The notes: generated by a model not told the origin, from the letters alone. A stretch of DNA of 64,000 nucleotides from Magicicada septendecula (GCA_034769895.1 CM068373.1:196148134-196212133); one strand, 5' to 3'; counted from the first letter of the stretch, positions 33,428-44,650 are shown. Translations and numbers: made by a program.

Positions 33428-34090
33428 ATGCAAAAGATAACTGAACAAATATATTTACCTGTCAGTATAAATGGTAACCAAACCCAAATAGTAGCTCTAA
33501 TAGTCCCAAAACTCATTCATGATTGTATTATTGGGGTAGATACGTTGCTTGAATGGAAAACAAAAATAAATTTTAAAAGAAATACCATTACTATGGAAAT
33601 AAATGCTAATAAAATAAATGTAGGTATTAAAGAGTTTAAGCATTGGAACTCGGTAAGTGTCGTAAAAGGGTATATAGAAAAACCTGTAGTTAACGATAGG
33701 AGTGACCAGCACTGTATTGATAATACTCCAGAAATCAATATTGGGACTGAGTTGAACAATGAACAACAGAACAAAATTCAGCAACTCGTTGGTGAGTATA
33801 GTGATGTGTTCAGAACAGAGCCTGGAAGAGCTAGGTTCTATGAACATCAGTTGACACTAACTGAAAATGCATCATTTGTACAAAGGACTTATCCAATCCC
33901 TCTACATTATAGAGATGAAGTGGAGAAAGAGATCCAACAAATGTTAGCGAATGGAGTTATAGAGAGAGCAAGTAGTCCCTATATAAACCCTTTAGTAGCA
34001 GTTACCAACACCAAACCAGGAGTTTCTATGTACGGAGGTAAGCTATATAAGCTATGTTCCCATAGGTGGAAGAATAATAAAAAATATTGA
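33428..34090 (+). pseudogene. Protease end and RT start of element D, truncated
   Basis: 220 open residues. HDCIIGVDTLLEW is the protease end. EINIGTELNNEQQNKIQQLVGEYSDVFRTEPGRA and YPIPLHYRDEVEKEIQQMLANGVIERASSPYINPLVAV are the usual connector and N-terminal part of Gypsy RT. The frame then leaves the RT pattern at about 34025 (VSMYGGKLYKLCSHR) and stops, so the RT palm is absent. Confidence 0.85.
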
Positions 34091-34426
34091 CCCATAAATT
34101 TATAATTGTTTTGAATCAATATTAATAATAATGTAAAAATAAATTTTATATAAATAAATGTTAGTGTTGTTATTTAAATTTTAACATTAATTAATCCAAA
34201 ATGATGATTAAAATTATCATATAAATTTCCAATATACCATGTTAGGTTAAGAAACATTGTAATCTTTAGTTATAAGATAGATGTAAGCAACATTATATAA
34301 GTGTAAGTTTTGTGCGGGAAAAAGTGCTAAAGTAAATGTGAAAATTTTATTCAGTGTAAAACTGTACATTAAAAAAAAATTAATGATTTACATAATCAAT
34401 TTTTTTATACCTAGTGGGGGTATATA
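34091..34426 (+). other. 3' noncoding end of element D
   Basis: AT-rich with no gene seen. It ends CTAGTGGGGGTATATA before the LTR; GTGGGGG is the probable polypurine tract. Confidence 0.6.
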
Positions 34427-35984
34427 TGACGATTCATAATAGCGTCCTATCAGAGCGTTATATGAAAGCTATAGACGGGACGAGCGTAACGCAGTAAGGA
34501 AGAGAGAGAGCGTAGAATTGCAGCCATCTCACTCTAACCGCGTCACAGCGACAATAATATCCAGTTCAAACAGGTAATTTTACTCAAAGCGAATTATCAG
34601 TTCAACCTGCAATAACTTCAAAAGTTGTAAATATACGACAATTCTGAAAACAGCATTGTATTCAGCAAGAAAAGCTTTATAAGTAGCCGCAAGCTCAGTT
34701 AATATAATTAACAAATTAAGAAGTTATACGGATGACACACGCCAACAGTAATAACGAGAGAACTATGCTACGTAGGAACAAGGTGTTTTCACACACGCAC
34801 ACAGATAAAGACCTAAGCAACAATATTCTGTGGTCAGATCTTCGGAAACACATTTGCAAATACCTATAATCAATCGATTTGCAAATACAGGAAGTACGAT
34901 TTTGACAAGAATTTCTATGCCGTTTGGAACCTGTCACGGAGTGTAAGACCGACCTCTTCGAGATTGTCACAACTGGGAAAACGCATGATTTATTTGTACA
35001 ACCAATCAGCAGCCCGTATTTAAAACAGACGCCAGCTAAAAGCGAGGGGTAGCATCACTCTTCGTTCGGTACTGAAACACACTAGACGTGTATAATTTGC
35101 ATACAGAAATTTTTTAAATTACACAACAGTGCAAATTCAGTTCTAAATCGAGAAGTAGTCCGCAGTGTAGCTGAATTAACAACCTTCAATAACACTAGCC
35201 GCGTAAAATCACCGTTAATTAATTAATTAATTAATCCATCAGCCGTGAAGGACCTGTGCTACAGAAGGCTACAGCATCTGTAATTGCCAGGGCATCTTCA
35301 ACAACATTGATCAACCCATTCTTCTGTGCATCACCATCGAAAGGAGGACCTCTACAGATTCCCATCTTCGGTCAACGCATCAAAACAGTAAGAAATAGAT
35401 TCATTGATCAATGATATGAGCGCTAAACAAATAATAAAACAATAAACAATTTTAAAAAAGACACTAAGAAAAGCACACATTGTATTTTAACTGTAAGATT
35501 AGCTTTAATTTAGTATAAGAGTGTTGAATGGAAAATAGTGTGTAGTATTGGACGTGCAAATTATTGTAGACCTGTTCTTTAGCACTGGTTTGGGAGATAG
35601 AAATTTCTTAATCAGACCAGATAAGAGCTATAGGTCGTTTGAGCATCTTAATCATTACTTTCCACAAACACTCAATAATTATAAGGTTGGGGTAGAATTA
35701 AGTCCTACCATTAACAAGTTAAAGTTTCAAAATCATTTATTAAAACATTAAAAATAATAATCAAGCAAATCTTAAAGAGTTATTTGTAACGATTCCCCTT
35801 GAAAACCACAATCACTGAACGAATCCTGAGAAAGAGTGTCTCCATGCGCTGAGCTAAGCTGAAACCGTGTCATTTGTATCTGGGATTTGTTCTGGCGCCC
35901 AGGTTAAGTAAAATCACGGGTAAGTAACTTTTTATCTAACATCACAAATACTAGATAATTGTGTTAGACGAAAGGGAGCGTTGT
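34427..35984 (+). repeat. 3' LTR of element D
   Basis: 1558 bp. Pairs with the 5' LTR at high identity. It has a short ATTA repeat near 35219-35234 that is shorter in the 5' LTR, and lacks the long CA run. Confidence 0.9.
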
Positions 35985-35989
35985 AATAT

Positions 35990-36560
35990 ATATTCATAAA
36001 ATTAAAATTTCACAATTTTGTAAAATTATACAGGCTGTACTAAAACTTCAATTATGATTGTATTCTCTGGCTATGTTCAAATCAGATTTCTTTAAAATTT
36101 TATATCTTAAGCAAATTAAAGCTTCTACAATTTTTATGAAACTCATACAGGCTGTGATGACACTTTAATGCGTTATTGTATTTTTGCTATCATCGGTCAA
36201 ACCCGATTTTCTCAGAATTCTAAATTTTCCAATTTTGTAAAATTATACAGGCTGTACTGACACTTAAGTTACAATTAGATTTTCTTGTTATGAGGGTCAA
36301 GCCAGATTGTTCTGAATTTCTGAATGTTACGTAACAAAACTATACCGGCGGCACGGTCAATTTGAATTTGTAACCTTTTTTCTTATTCTTAGGGTCAATT
36401 CCGATTTTCCTTAAATTTCTATATTTTACGAAATGAAACATTTTTACAATTTGCAGTATTACAAACTGTACTAACACTTTAACTGGTAATTGTATTTATT
36501 ATCATGGGTCATTCAGATTGTGCTTCAAATTTATAAACGCATATCGGATAAATTTATATA
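35990..36560 (+). repeat. Degenerate 100-117-bp tandem repeat in LTR3
   Basis: A motif like CAGGCTGTACTGACACTTTAA recurs in diverged form at about 36031, 36148, 36248, 36345 and 36462, with matching flanks (AATTTTGTAAAATTATA before; GGTCAAACCCGATTTTCT after). LTR4 has the same block at about 49311-49870. LTR1 and LTR2 keep only the first unit. Confidence 0.7.
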
Positions 36561-37223
36561 GAATTGTTACAGCATTTTAAAATTAGGTTTGTGGTATTTC
36601 TGAGTAAGCTATATTTGCTGGCTATAGGCATTTTCTCCTTATACGTGGTATCGCTTTAACAAAACTAGCGGGGTTGGTGGCAGCCATGTGAAATTTCTAA
36701 ATGGTCTGGCGATCATAATACAGGCGGGCCGCAAGGCTTTCTATTTATAAAAAAAAAGATTGGGAATTTATGTTTGTTATCTTGTGCATTATATGTGATT
36801 TTATGTTGTGTCATGTGTTATGTGAACAAATAATATTTGCAATGTAAATGGGGGAACATGTTATATTTATCTATATATATAAAAGAGAAATACCACTGAC
36901 TCACTCACTGACTCATCACGAAATCTCCGAAACTATAACACCTAGAAACTTGAAATTTGGCATGTAGGTTCCTTATGTGATGTAGGTATCCGCTAAGAAG
37001 GGATTTTTGGAAATTCGACCTTTAAAGGGGGAAAAAGGGGGGGGAAAGTTTGCCTGACTGACTGACATAGAATCAACGTAGAGCAAAAACTACTGAATGG
37101 ATATCAATGAAACTTTGAACATAGCTTCATCATAGGTCTTAGGTGCTCACTAAGAAACGGTTTTAAAAACTTTCACTCCTAAGGGGCAAACCCCCCCCCC
37201 CCATTGTATCTATGTATGTATGT

Positions 37224-37800
37224 TCCACATCTCCTCCTAAACCACTGGACCGATTTCAACCAAACTTGGCACAAATATTTTACGCGACGGGAGAACCAAC
37301 ATAGGTGAGGTGTTTTTTTCGATGGGGTCCTTTGGGGGTTCTTTCACATCTCCTCCTAAACCACTGGACCGATTTCAACCAAACTTGGCACAAATAGTTT
37401 ACGCGACGGGAGAACCAACATAGGTGAGGTGTTTTTTTCGATGGGGTCCTTTGGGGGTTCTTTCACATCTCCTCCTAAACCACTGGACCGATTTCAACCA
37501 AACTTGGCACAAATATTTTACGCGACGGGAGAACCAACATAGGTGAGGTGCTTTTTTCGATGGGGTCCTTTGGGGGGTTCTTTGGGGTCTTCCACATCTC
37601 CTCCTAAACCACTGGACCGATTTCAACCAAACTTGGGACAAATATTTTACGCAACGGGAGAACCAACATAGGATAGGTGTTTTCTTCGATGGGGTCCTTT
37701 GGGGTCTTCCACATCTCCTCCTAAACCACTGGACCGATTTCAACCAAACTTGGCACAAATATTTTACGCAACGGTAGAACCAACATAGGACAAGTGTTTT
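37224..37800. repeat. Minisatellite, about 5 units of about 120 bp
   Basis: Units begin at about 37224, 37345, 37464, 37592 and 37709 with CACATCTCCTCCTAAACC and run to a GGGGTCCTTTGG-type end. The same unit forms four copies at 48589-49085. Confidence 0.92.
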
Positions 37801-37906
37801 TTCGATACGATCCTCTGGGGGGTCCTTTGGGTCTTAAGAAACTATAAGATCTGGTTACTATGGCAACCCAATAGAATAGATTCTGGTTACTAGCATCGGT
37901 GGAAGT

Positions 37907-38009
37907 CTCCCGCGTAGGAAATAGCGCGGGAGTCGTCCGACGGGCCTTCCCCGGAGTTCATCCACGGAACCCGGGGAGTCTTAGGTCGGATCCCGCGAAA
38001 GACGGCGGG
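37907..38009. other. GC-rich block with three successive hairpins
   Basis: Stem 1 CTCCCGCG (37907-37914) with CGCGGGAG (37925-37932). Stem 2 TCCCCGG (37948-37954) with CCGGGGA (37971-37977). Stem 3 CCCGC (37992-37996) with GCGGG (38005-38009). Then TTTTTATAAATAAAG. It stands out from the AT-rich surroundings. Function is unknown; a structured RNA or a SINE/retroelement tail is possible. Confidence 0.6.
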
Positions 38010-38039
38010 GCCAGAGTCCACGGTTTTTATAAATAAAGA

Positions 38040-38650
38040 TATAGGTTATGATATCAAAGGTGGTGTATGCATCTTAAGAAACTTCTTAATAGTGTGTGAA
38101 TTCAGAGTTGTTTCAGTTTGAATTTAAAAGTGGATAAGTTAAGATCGAAGTAAGTTATAAGCGAGTATAAAAAACAAAGTTTTGATAGCGAATGTATTCA
38201 GATCATAGTGTTCAGACAATATAAATGCACTTGCTTCAGTTTGAATTTAAAAATTGATAAGCTGAAATCTATAGAGGTATTGTATTGTTAGAATAAGTTT
38301 AGAATACACTAATTTAACAAATGCCTTTTTTCAACATTAACGCAATGAATTATAAAACGACAGTTAAATACGCAGCGCGTGCAAGTAGGCCTACTGTAGA
38401 CATTTTATTGAAAACTAATTTAGCTGTTCGCCCTCTCCCAGAGTTAGAAATCGAGCAGAGCATCACGCGCAACAGAATTCTTCTCCAGATATAAGAATAC
38501 AGTATATGACATGTTCTTAAACAGGTGCGCTACAGAGTATTCCTCCAGTGAGAATGCGAACGTAACAATATAAGGAAGATTATACAATATACAAGTAATA
38601 TAATGTTAGAACAAGAATAGGTGCCTATGAGCCTATGAATAAATTATGAA
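38040..38650. other. AT-rich interior of the Helitron-like element
   Basis: About 600 bases. The motif TTCAGTTTGAATTTAAAA occurs twice (about 38109 and 38235), as a loose repeat. No gene is seen. Confidence 0.45.
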
Positions 38651-38686
38651 CCCGAGGAACGCTGGGTAAATCGGCTAGATATAGAT

Positions 38687-39031
38687 ATCTATATCTATAT
38701 AACCCAAATACCACTGACTGACTCACTGATCACGATATCTCTGAAACCACTGAATGGATATCAATGAAACTTTGAACATAGCTTCATCATAGGCCTTAGG
38801 TGCTCACTAAGAAACGGTTTTAAAAACTTTCACTCCTAAGGTGCAAAAAACCAAATACTGAAATTTATCGTGGGAATTGCATACTTTGTAAATGAAGTGG
38901 TTGACATTTCAGTTTACTGGAAACCCCGAATACATTTAGTCCTGAGTTTCTAATCATTGTTTTAAATTGAAAAAAACTTCGTTGTTTGCAGGTTCTTATA
39001 GTCGAGAAAATTTCGAAGTTCAATTAATTAA
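38687..39031 (+). mobile_element. Second Helitron-like left-end fragment
   Basis: TCTATATCTATATAACCC...ACTGACTGACTCACTG and the stretch ATGGATATCAATGAAACTTTG through TTTCACTCCTAAGG match the left part of the first element (36871-37190). It then diverges and stops at the 61-bp repeat. No 3' end is seen. Confidence 0.6.
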
Positions 39032-39493
39032 GTCATGTGTTATGTGAACAAATAATATTTGCAATGTAAATGGGGGAACATGTTATATTTATAATAATAT
39101 AGATGGATGAATAATATATTTACACATTTAAAATGTTGAAGGATTTATTAGGTCTGTGATACTGTTTTGAGGGGTGCGTCGTTTAAAGAATTTATACAAT
39201 TATGATATATTACTTAAATAAAAAAAAGAGATTTAAGAAATACAATTATTAAGCTATGTGAATTGTGGAACTTATGAAAATTAATAAAGAGTTGTTATTT
39301 GTTGGTTCACAGAGAGTTTTAATTGCAAGTCCCGTCTCACTGGACCCAGTACATTTTATGCTTCTTCTAGGCCCTCTGCCTAGTTCTAAATATCTGGTAG
39401 CCTCTCCTTAAAAAAAAAACAAAAAAAAAACTGATATAAAAAACTAAATAAAATAAGGAGGGGTTACAAATGGTAGAAGAGCGTGGTTCGATC

Positions 39494-40166
39494 TAGGTTG
39501 AACCCGTGGGTCCTTTGGTGTGACGGGGCTTGCAATCTCAGAAACAGTCTGGGAAAGTTGAAACTTAGAAAAATTTGAAAAAGATTAACATATATGCAGA
39601 TGTTGTATCATGTTCAATGTTTTTATATATTATGTGAATGTATGATGGTCAGCCGGTTTGAACTTGTAATTGGGAGCCGCCACGAGGCATGCATTTTAGT
39701 TGGAATATTTTTTTTTGAGACGTTGACTTACCGGAGGTCTGGGGCGTCGCGTGTGGAGTAGTCTGTATCAGAAATTGATTTTCGAATTATAGCGCGTTGG
39801 ATTATCGGGATGCGGTATGGCCCGATCGGAAGTCGGTACCGTGAGGCGTGGCGACTGAGTTTATTGTTTGAAAATTTTGGAAATTTAATGTTGGCTTTTG
39901 ATGACGGTTGTTGAGTACGTGTTGTGAAATGTCATATGTTGTGATAGGTGTTGGGTGGTGTGGATTTTATGTATATGTTAGTGTCCAAGTTTGGTTTGTC
40001 CTCTTGTGTGGTGTGAACGAGAGTTGGGTTGGGAGTGGGTCGGGTCTCCGCAGCGCGAGGGAACCCAGGGGTCTGCTTGAAGGAAGAAGAGTACTCGAGT
40101 TTTTCTGATTTTTTGTGATTATGTTTCGTTGTTACGTTTGGTGTATTGTGTAATTCTGGCGGGGGT
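39494..40166 (+). other. Leader of Gypsy internal 3
   Basis: As in copies 1 and 2. The open stretch 39908-40108 is the counterpart of the one at 5506 and is shorter, so it is not believed to be a gene. Confidence 0.6.
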
Positions 40167-41376
40167 ATGTTACCAGAGACTACCCAACCCTATTTTCGGC
40201 ATTCTCCAGAAACGTCCAGTGGTGGATGGAGAAGATGAGGGCAAGTTGTTGGTTTTCCTGGACACTGTCCTGCAGTTGGTGGATTTCCCGGGGCTGTCTG
40301 ATGATGTCCTCTTGTCCCTTATATATCCATATTGCCGGGGTTCATTGGCTGAGCTGGTCACTAACACCCTGCGTCGTGATGGCAGTATCGACTCTCTCCA
40401 TGGGGAGGTGTTGGACTCTTTCATACCCGGTCGACGACGTGACCAGTTGAAATTCAAGTTGTTCTATCGTGTACAGGCCAACGAAGAGGCGTTGGCGGAC
40501 TTTGTACAGAGCATACGCAAAACTGCCCGGATATTGAGATTGGGGTTGCCCGAGAGGGACATTGTTCAAGTTATTCTGGAAGGGTTGACTCCCAAAGGGA
40601 GATCCCGTTTGGTGTTCGCGGACCGTCCACGTTGTTTTGCGGACCTGGACCGGTTGTGTGTGGTTTCCAGAACGGTCCAGGCGATTGACGAGTCCCGGGA
40701 TCAAGCAGTAGATGATGAATTAAGATGCGAGACGCGTGGACGGCGAATTGTTCCCTCATCACAAGGTGCTAAACTTAAGATTAGCAACTCCTGCAACAAG
40801 CGGCGTCGTCCCGCACCGAAAGTGACTTGTTTTAAGTGTGGTAGATTGGGCCACTTAAGACGATTTTGTACTGGGGTCGGGTCAAGTCCAACGCCACTGC
40901 CCAAGATCATTCAGAAAGTGGTCAATAAGGAGAAGATATGTCGGAGGTCTCCTCCTCCCTGTCGCGTGTCTTCTAAAGTACGCGCCTCCAGGCCATTTGA
41001 AGGTCCCAGTTCTTCGGGCACCAAGGTCCTCCAAACCCTCTCTAAGCCCACTTCTGTATGCCCCTTCTTGCTGTTGGAGTTGAAAAGGAGTCAACTCAGA
41101 GCACTAGTTGACTCCGGATCAGCAAGATCTATCATTTCATCCAGAGTGTGCGAGGACCTTGAAAGACTGGGTTTAATTAAAAGGTCGGAACAGTCTTCCG
41201 TGGTGTGCTGGACGGCATCCAAGGAAATTCTGCCCATTTCCCGGGTAGTTTCATTTAAATTTAAGATTGAGGGATTTTCTTGGGTGTGGAGCTTTCTGGT
41301 TTCTCCTGCTCTGGGAGTTGAGTGCATTATTGGTGCCGACTTCATCTGTAAAAGTGGTCTCGTTATTGACATCTAA
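40167..41376 (+). pseudogene. Gag-protease fusion, copy 3
   Basis: The best-preserved Gag of the array. The open frame from 40129 gives 415 residues: capsid-like domain about 30-210, CCHC knuckle C234-C237-H242-C247, basic Pro/Ser linker, protease DSG at 328-330 and IIGAD at 400-404. This shows Gag and protease in one frame. It has no ATG in frame because of the two-base loss near 40184 that copy 2 shares; ATG 40167 is in another frame. It ends at TAA 41374-41376, also shared with copy 2. About 15 bases are missing in the linker near 40903. Confidence 0.9.
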
Positions 41377-42137
41377 GAGCACCAATGTTATTTTAAATTT
41401 AATCGGGGAGTTGTAATCCCTTTCCTTGGATATCAGGGGACTAGGGAAGATATCCAAGAGGTTGAGTGCCCCGACACATCTAGAGACCACCTCTCCCAGT
41501 CCCAGCGGTCCGCATTAGATCAGTTGTGTGAGCGTTTCCCCACTGTGTTAACTCCGGCCGTTGGGCTCACACATCTCTTGGAGTATAAGATCCGCCTAAC
41601 GGACTCCAAGGTGGTGCGCTCCCACCCTTATAAATTTGCCCCTCCAAAGATGAGCACCTTGAGGGAGAAGGTTCAAGAATTATTAGACCAAGGGGTGATT
41701 GAACCTTCTAATTCCAGTTATGCCAGTCCAGCGTTCCTAGTGCCCAAGCCTGGAGGTAAACATCGGATGGTGATCGACTACCGCAAACTCAACGCCAACA
41801 TTGAGGTAGATTCGGTCCCACTTCCTGACCTTCATTCCGCGTTTGATTGGATCAGTGAGGCGAGGTATTTTACCAACATTGACCTCAACTCTGCATATCA
41901 CCAGATCCCGCTGACGAAAGAAAGTAGGCCCTACACGGCATTCTGTGTTCCATGGAACCTCTATCAGTACACTAGGGTTCCCATGGGTCTAGCGGTAGGG
42001 ACCCAAACTCTCACCCGTTTACTTGACACCGTTTTGCACGATGTCAAGTTCAAAATGTCTTTAATTATCTTGACGACTTGTTGGTGTACAGCAAGGGTTA
42101 TGAGGAGCATTTGGGTCATCTCGAAGACGTGATGTGC
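41377..42137 (+). pseudogene. Reverse transcriptase, copy 3 (truncated)
   Basis: Open from 41524. It has LVPKPGGKHRMVIDYRKLN and the first catalytic Asp in FTNIDLNSAYHQI. A one-base loss near 42053 (TTCAAAATGTC against TTCAAATATGTC) shifts the frame just before YLDD. About 435 bases of RT thumb/connection and the first part of RNase H are then deleted, with GATGTGC joined to CGGTGGCC. Confidence 0.9.
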
Positions 42138-42550
42138 CGGTGGCCTTTATATCCCGAACATTGACCCAGCAAGAAAGAAAGTCTTCAGTGTATGAGCTAG
42201 AGTGTTTAGCTGTTGTGTACGCTCTAGATAAGTTCAGGCGTTTTTTGGAACATGCTGAGTTCCTGCTCGAGACCGACAATCAAGCTCTCTCTTGGCTTCT
42301 TGCTCATCCCCGGCAACTGGGTAAAATTGGTAGATGGGTGGTCAAGATCTCATGCTTCAAGTTCAAAGTGCAACATATTAGGGGAACTCAAAATGTGGTT
42401 GCAGATGCTTTATCACGCATGTTTTCCCAGCCCAGTGAAGTCCAATCTGAGCAACCCTGTTCCGTTCTGTTAGATTTTCCGTTAGCCTTCACTGATGTGT
42501 TACCCCATCAGTTAGATGATGAAGAGTTGGGTCAATCATCCAAAATATAA
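42134..42550 (+). pseudogene. RNase H remainder, copy 3
   Basis: 138 residues from PVAFISRTLTQQERKSSVYELECL through ETDNQALSW to VADALSR. The first catalytic Asp (in DASS) is in the deleted part. It ends by the same one-base loss as copy 1 (GGGTCAATC). Confidence 0.88.
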
Positions 42551-43695
42551 AAGAGGGTAACGTACAGGTCCCTTACTTCTTGTCCAAGGGCGTCCTGTGC
42601 TGCACAGAGAGAAAGGGACGTGCCCCGAAGATAGTGCTGCCTAGCAAGCTTGTGCCAATGGTCTTCAGCTACTATCACAATTCCCCGGTAGGTGGACATA
42701 AGGGGATTTCGAAGACCATTTCCAGTATTAGGAGACATTTCATCTGGAAGGGCATGGATAGGGACATAGCAACTCGAGTGAAAGCATGTCATCTCTGTGG
42801 CTTGAGCAAGCCTGCCCAGAACACCAAGTTAGGGTTGCTGTCATCTGATGTGGCGAGCAGACCGATGGAGAAGCTATTCATCGACTACGTGGGGCCCTTC
42901 CCCCGTAGCAAGTCGGGTAATGCGTACCTACTTGTATGTGTGAATGCTTTTTCGAAGTTTGCCTGGCTATTGCCCTTACGTCAGGCAACGGCTCGTTTGA
43001 CCGTTCTCGCGCTTCAGAATCATGTCTTTCAGCATTTCGGTCTTCCGTCCATCATTGTTTCTGACAATGGTCCAGAGTTTATTTCGGGTGAGTTTCGGCG
43101 AATGTGTTTCGCCAGTGTGATCAAACATGTAACCACTTCTCCTTATTACCCACAACCGTCCCACGCGGAGAGATTCAATAGGAATCTTAGGTCCGCACTT
43201 ATTGCTTATCATGCAGAGCAACAGACCACCTGGGACCAGAATCTTAAGTGGTTACAACTAGCCTTTAATACGGCCTTACATGACAGTCACCAGGCCGTTC
43301 CCTTCCAAATTATTTTTGGATTCTCGCCCGCACTCCCGTTGACTAACTTGTGGAACATTGAGGATCTTCTGCCACGGGAGCCAGATAGTGGAACAGCGGA
43401 GAGGTGGAAGGAGGCTCGGAAGAATTTGCTGCGAGCGCACAAGCGGGTCCGTCGTCGATATAATCGGGGGCGAATTCCTAACCCCTTCCAGCCAGGGGAC
43501 TGGGTCTACTGCCAAAGCCATCCGATCAGCTCAGCTGTGGACAAGAGAGCCGCAAAATTGTGTTATCGCTGGTCAGGGCCATATCGTATCCTGGGGTTCG
43601 CGTCGCCGGTAACGGCTAGGTTGGGCGGACCGGGGAGCGATTCAAAAGAAATAACGACGCACATTTCAAAACTGAAGCTCTGTCGCAGGGGGTAG
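42551..43695 (+). pseudogene. Integrase, copy 3
   Basis: 371 open residues from 42580 with all HHCC and DDE residues and RWSGPYRILGF. Compared with copy 1 it has small changes (CVNAFSKF for CVDAFSKF, GPEF for GPQF, SVIKH for SGIKH). The stop is at 43693-43695. It is intact as a domain but cut off from the rest of Pol. Confidence 0.91.
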
Positions 43696-44650
43696 ATGGG
43701 CTGATATGGGGGGGAGGAATTTTGGATGGTCTCCGTGTCAGTTAGGGTGTTGTTATCCTGAGAGTGGCATGTGCTGAGGGGGTGCCTTAAAGTGCGAAGA
43801 GACAGGTAGCGGGTAGATGTTCCCCACAGTCCCAGTGGTGTTCGTCTAATTCAGGGACGCGCCCCTGCCTGCGCGAGCCTTGGTTTTCTCCATTCATCCT
43901 TATTTCCGAAGGAAGCCATGTCCTTACCTTTAGTCCTAGCTCTTGACCTGCAATGATCCTTGCCCTGTTCATCTTCCCGATTATCCTAACCCTCCCCTTA
44001 CAAAAACATAAAATTTCAAAAAAAAATTCAAAAAAAAATATATAAAAAAAGGAGATAGAGAGTGGAGTGAAGCCTACCGCGTTGACGGGGCCGGTTGTGG
44101 ACCTCGTCAACACGGTACGTTTTGGCATACCCTTAGATTATAGTCTCATGGAGGCCATCATTTTCCCCCCGGTGCTGAGAATGAACGATGTATCGATGGT
44201 ATAGAGTTGTTGTTTTGTTTTGTTCGGTTAACCCCCCCCCCCCCACCATGACTATGGGGCATGAGGCCCTGTTAAGGTTGATATGTCGGTGTCTCAAACG
44301 TAAGTGGGCAAGCCTCAGGAGGTCAGAACTCAGGGAGCTCCCGAACTTTTCTTTCTTCTTTTCTTCTTCTGTCCCTTCTTGCTGTAGGCTGACCCTGATC
44401 AAGCCAGTGTGCAGTACACCCACACTTGCACAAGCACTTACACGCACACAGGTACACCCACTTCACCCACTACAGGTACACTTCTTCTTTCCATCTCTTT
44501 CGTTTTCCTTCTGAGCCTCTCTTCTCCTGAGAGCGAATATTATTGGGACTTACCGGTGAGACTCTGTGTTCTAAAAGATTGTGGGGGTACTATGCAGGGT
44601 ACCCCAAGTTGCAAGTGTGAGGCAACCATGTTGCCCTTTTGGGGTGGGGG
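43696..44650 (+). other. Post-pol noncoding region, copy 3
   Basis: Same layout as copy 1. Only one GTAAGT (44300) remains of the two donor-like sites; the acceptor-like TGTAG ends at 44387. A small extra CACCCACTACAGGTACA is inserted near 44463. The polypurine tract GGGGTGGGGG precedes 44651. Confidence 0.65.

Larger units (their letters stand above)
29747..35984 (+). mobile_element. LTR retrotransposon D (defective, coiled-coil Gag)
   Basis: Paired LTRs 29747-31359 and 34427-35984, both TGACGATTC...GCGTTGT, are flanked by AATA on each side (29743-29746; 35985-35988). The interior is only about 3.07 kb: gag, a broken protease and the start of RT, then a polypurine tract (GTGGGGG at 34414). 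RT core, RNase H and integrase are deleted. It sits in the TA tract of LTR3. Confidence 0.9.
36870..38678 (+). mobile_element. Non-autonomous Helitron-like element
   Basis: Begins TCTATATATATAAAAGAG after an A and ends CGGCTAG at 38678, fitting Helitron ends (TC...CTRR). No Rep/helicase frame is present. The start contains ACTGACTCACTCACTGACTC and GAAACTTGAAATTTGGCATG, common in arthropod Helitron-like repeats (family knowledge). The 3' hairpin is weak and the base after CTAG is A, not T, so the right end is tentative. Confidence 0.6.
36810..39092 (+). repeat. 61-bp direct repeat flanking the Helitron-like block
   Basis: 36810-36870 (GTCATGTGTTATGTGAAC...ATATTTAT) is repeated identically at 39032-39092. 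LTR4 has it once (50136-50196 region), so the repeat arose with the insertion. Confidence 0.88.
28031..39468 (+). repeat. LTR3 of the Gypsy array, with nested insertions
   Basis: Once element D (29747-35984) and the Helitron-like block (36870-39031) are removed, about 3.0 kb remains. This equals LTR4 once its insertions are removed. It runs TGTGCC...GGGGTTACA, with TATAAAA at 28061, TATAAAAG at 28876, a GTAAGT donor-like site at 28335 and AATAAA near 39284. It lies between the polypurine tract of internal 2 and the primer site of internal 3. Confidence 0.88.
39469..44650 (+). mobile_element. Gypsy array, internal region 3
   Basis: 5182 bp, colinear with copies 1 and 2 except for an internal loss of about 0.43 kb in RT at 42136. 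Primer site at 39471. Flanked by LTR3 and LTR4. Confidence 0.9.

Noticed and set aside
37399..37758. Open frame with repeated QVWLKSVQWFRRRCGRPQRTP, and its counterparts near 48540-49049
   Set aside because: It is the translation of the minisatellite; unit length happens to keep the frame open. No start, family or context supports a protein.
37224..37800. Possible CRISPR-like array
   Set aside because: Units are contiguous 120-bp tandem repeats without unique spacers, in a eukaryotic transposable element.
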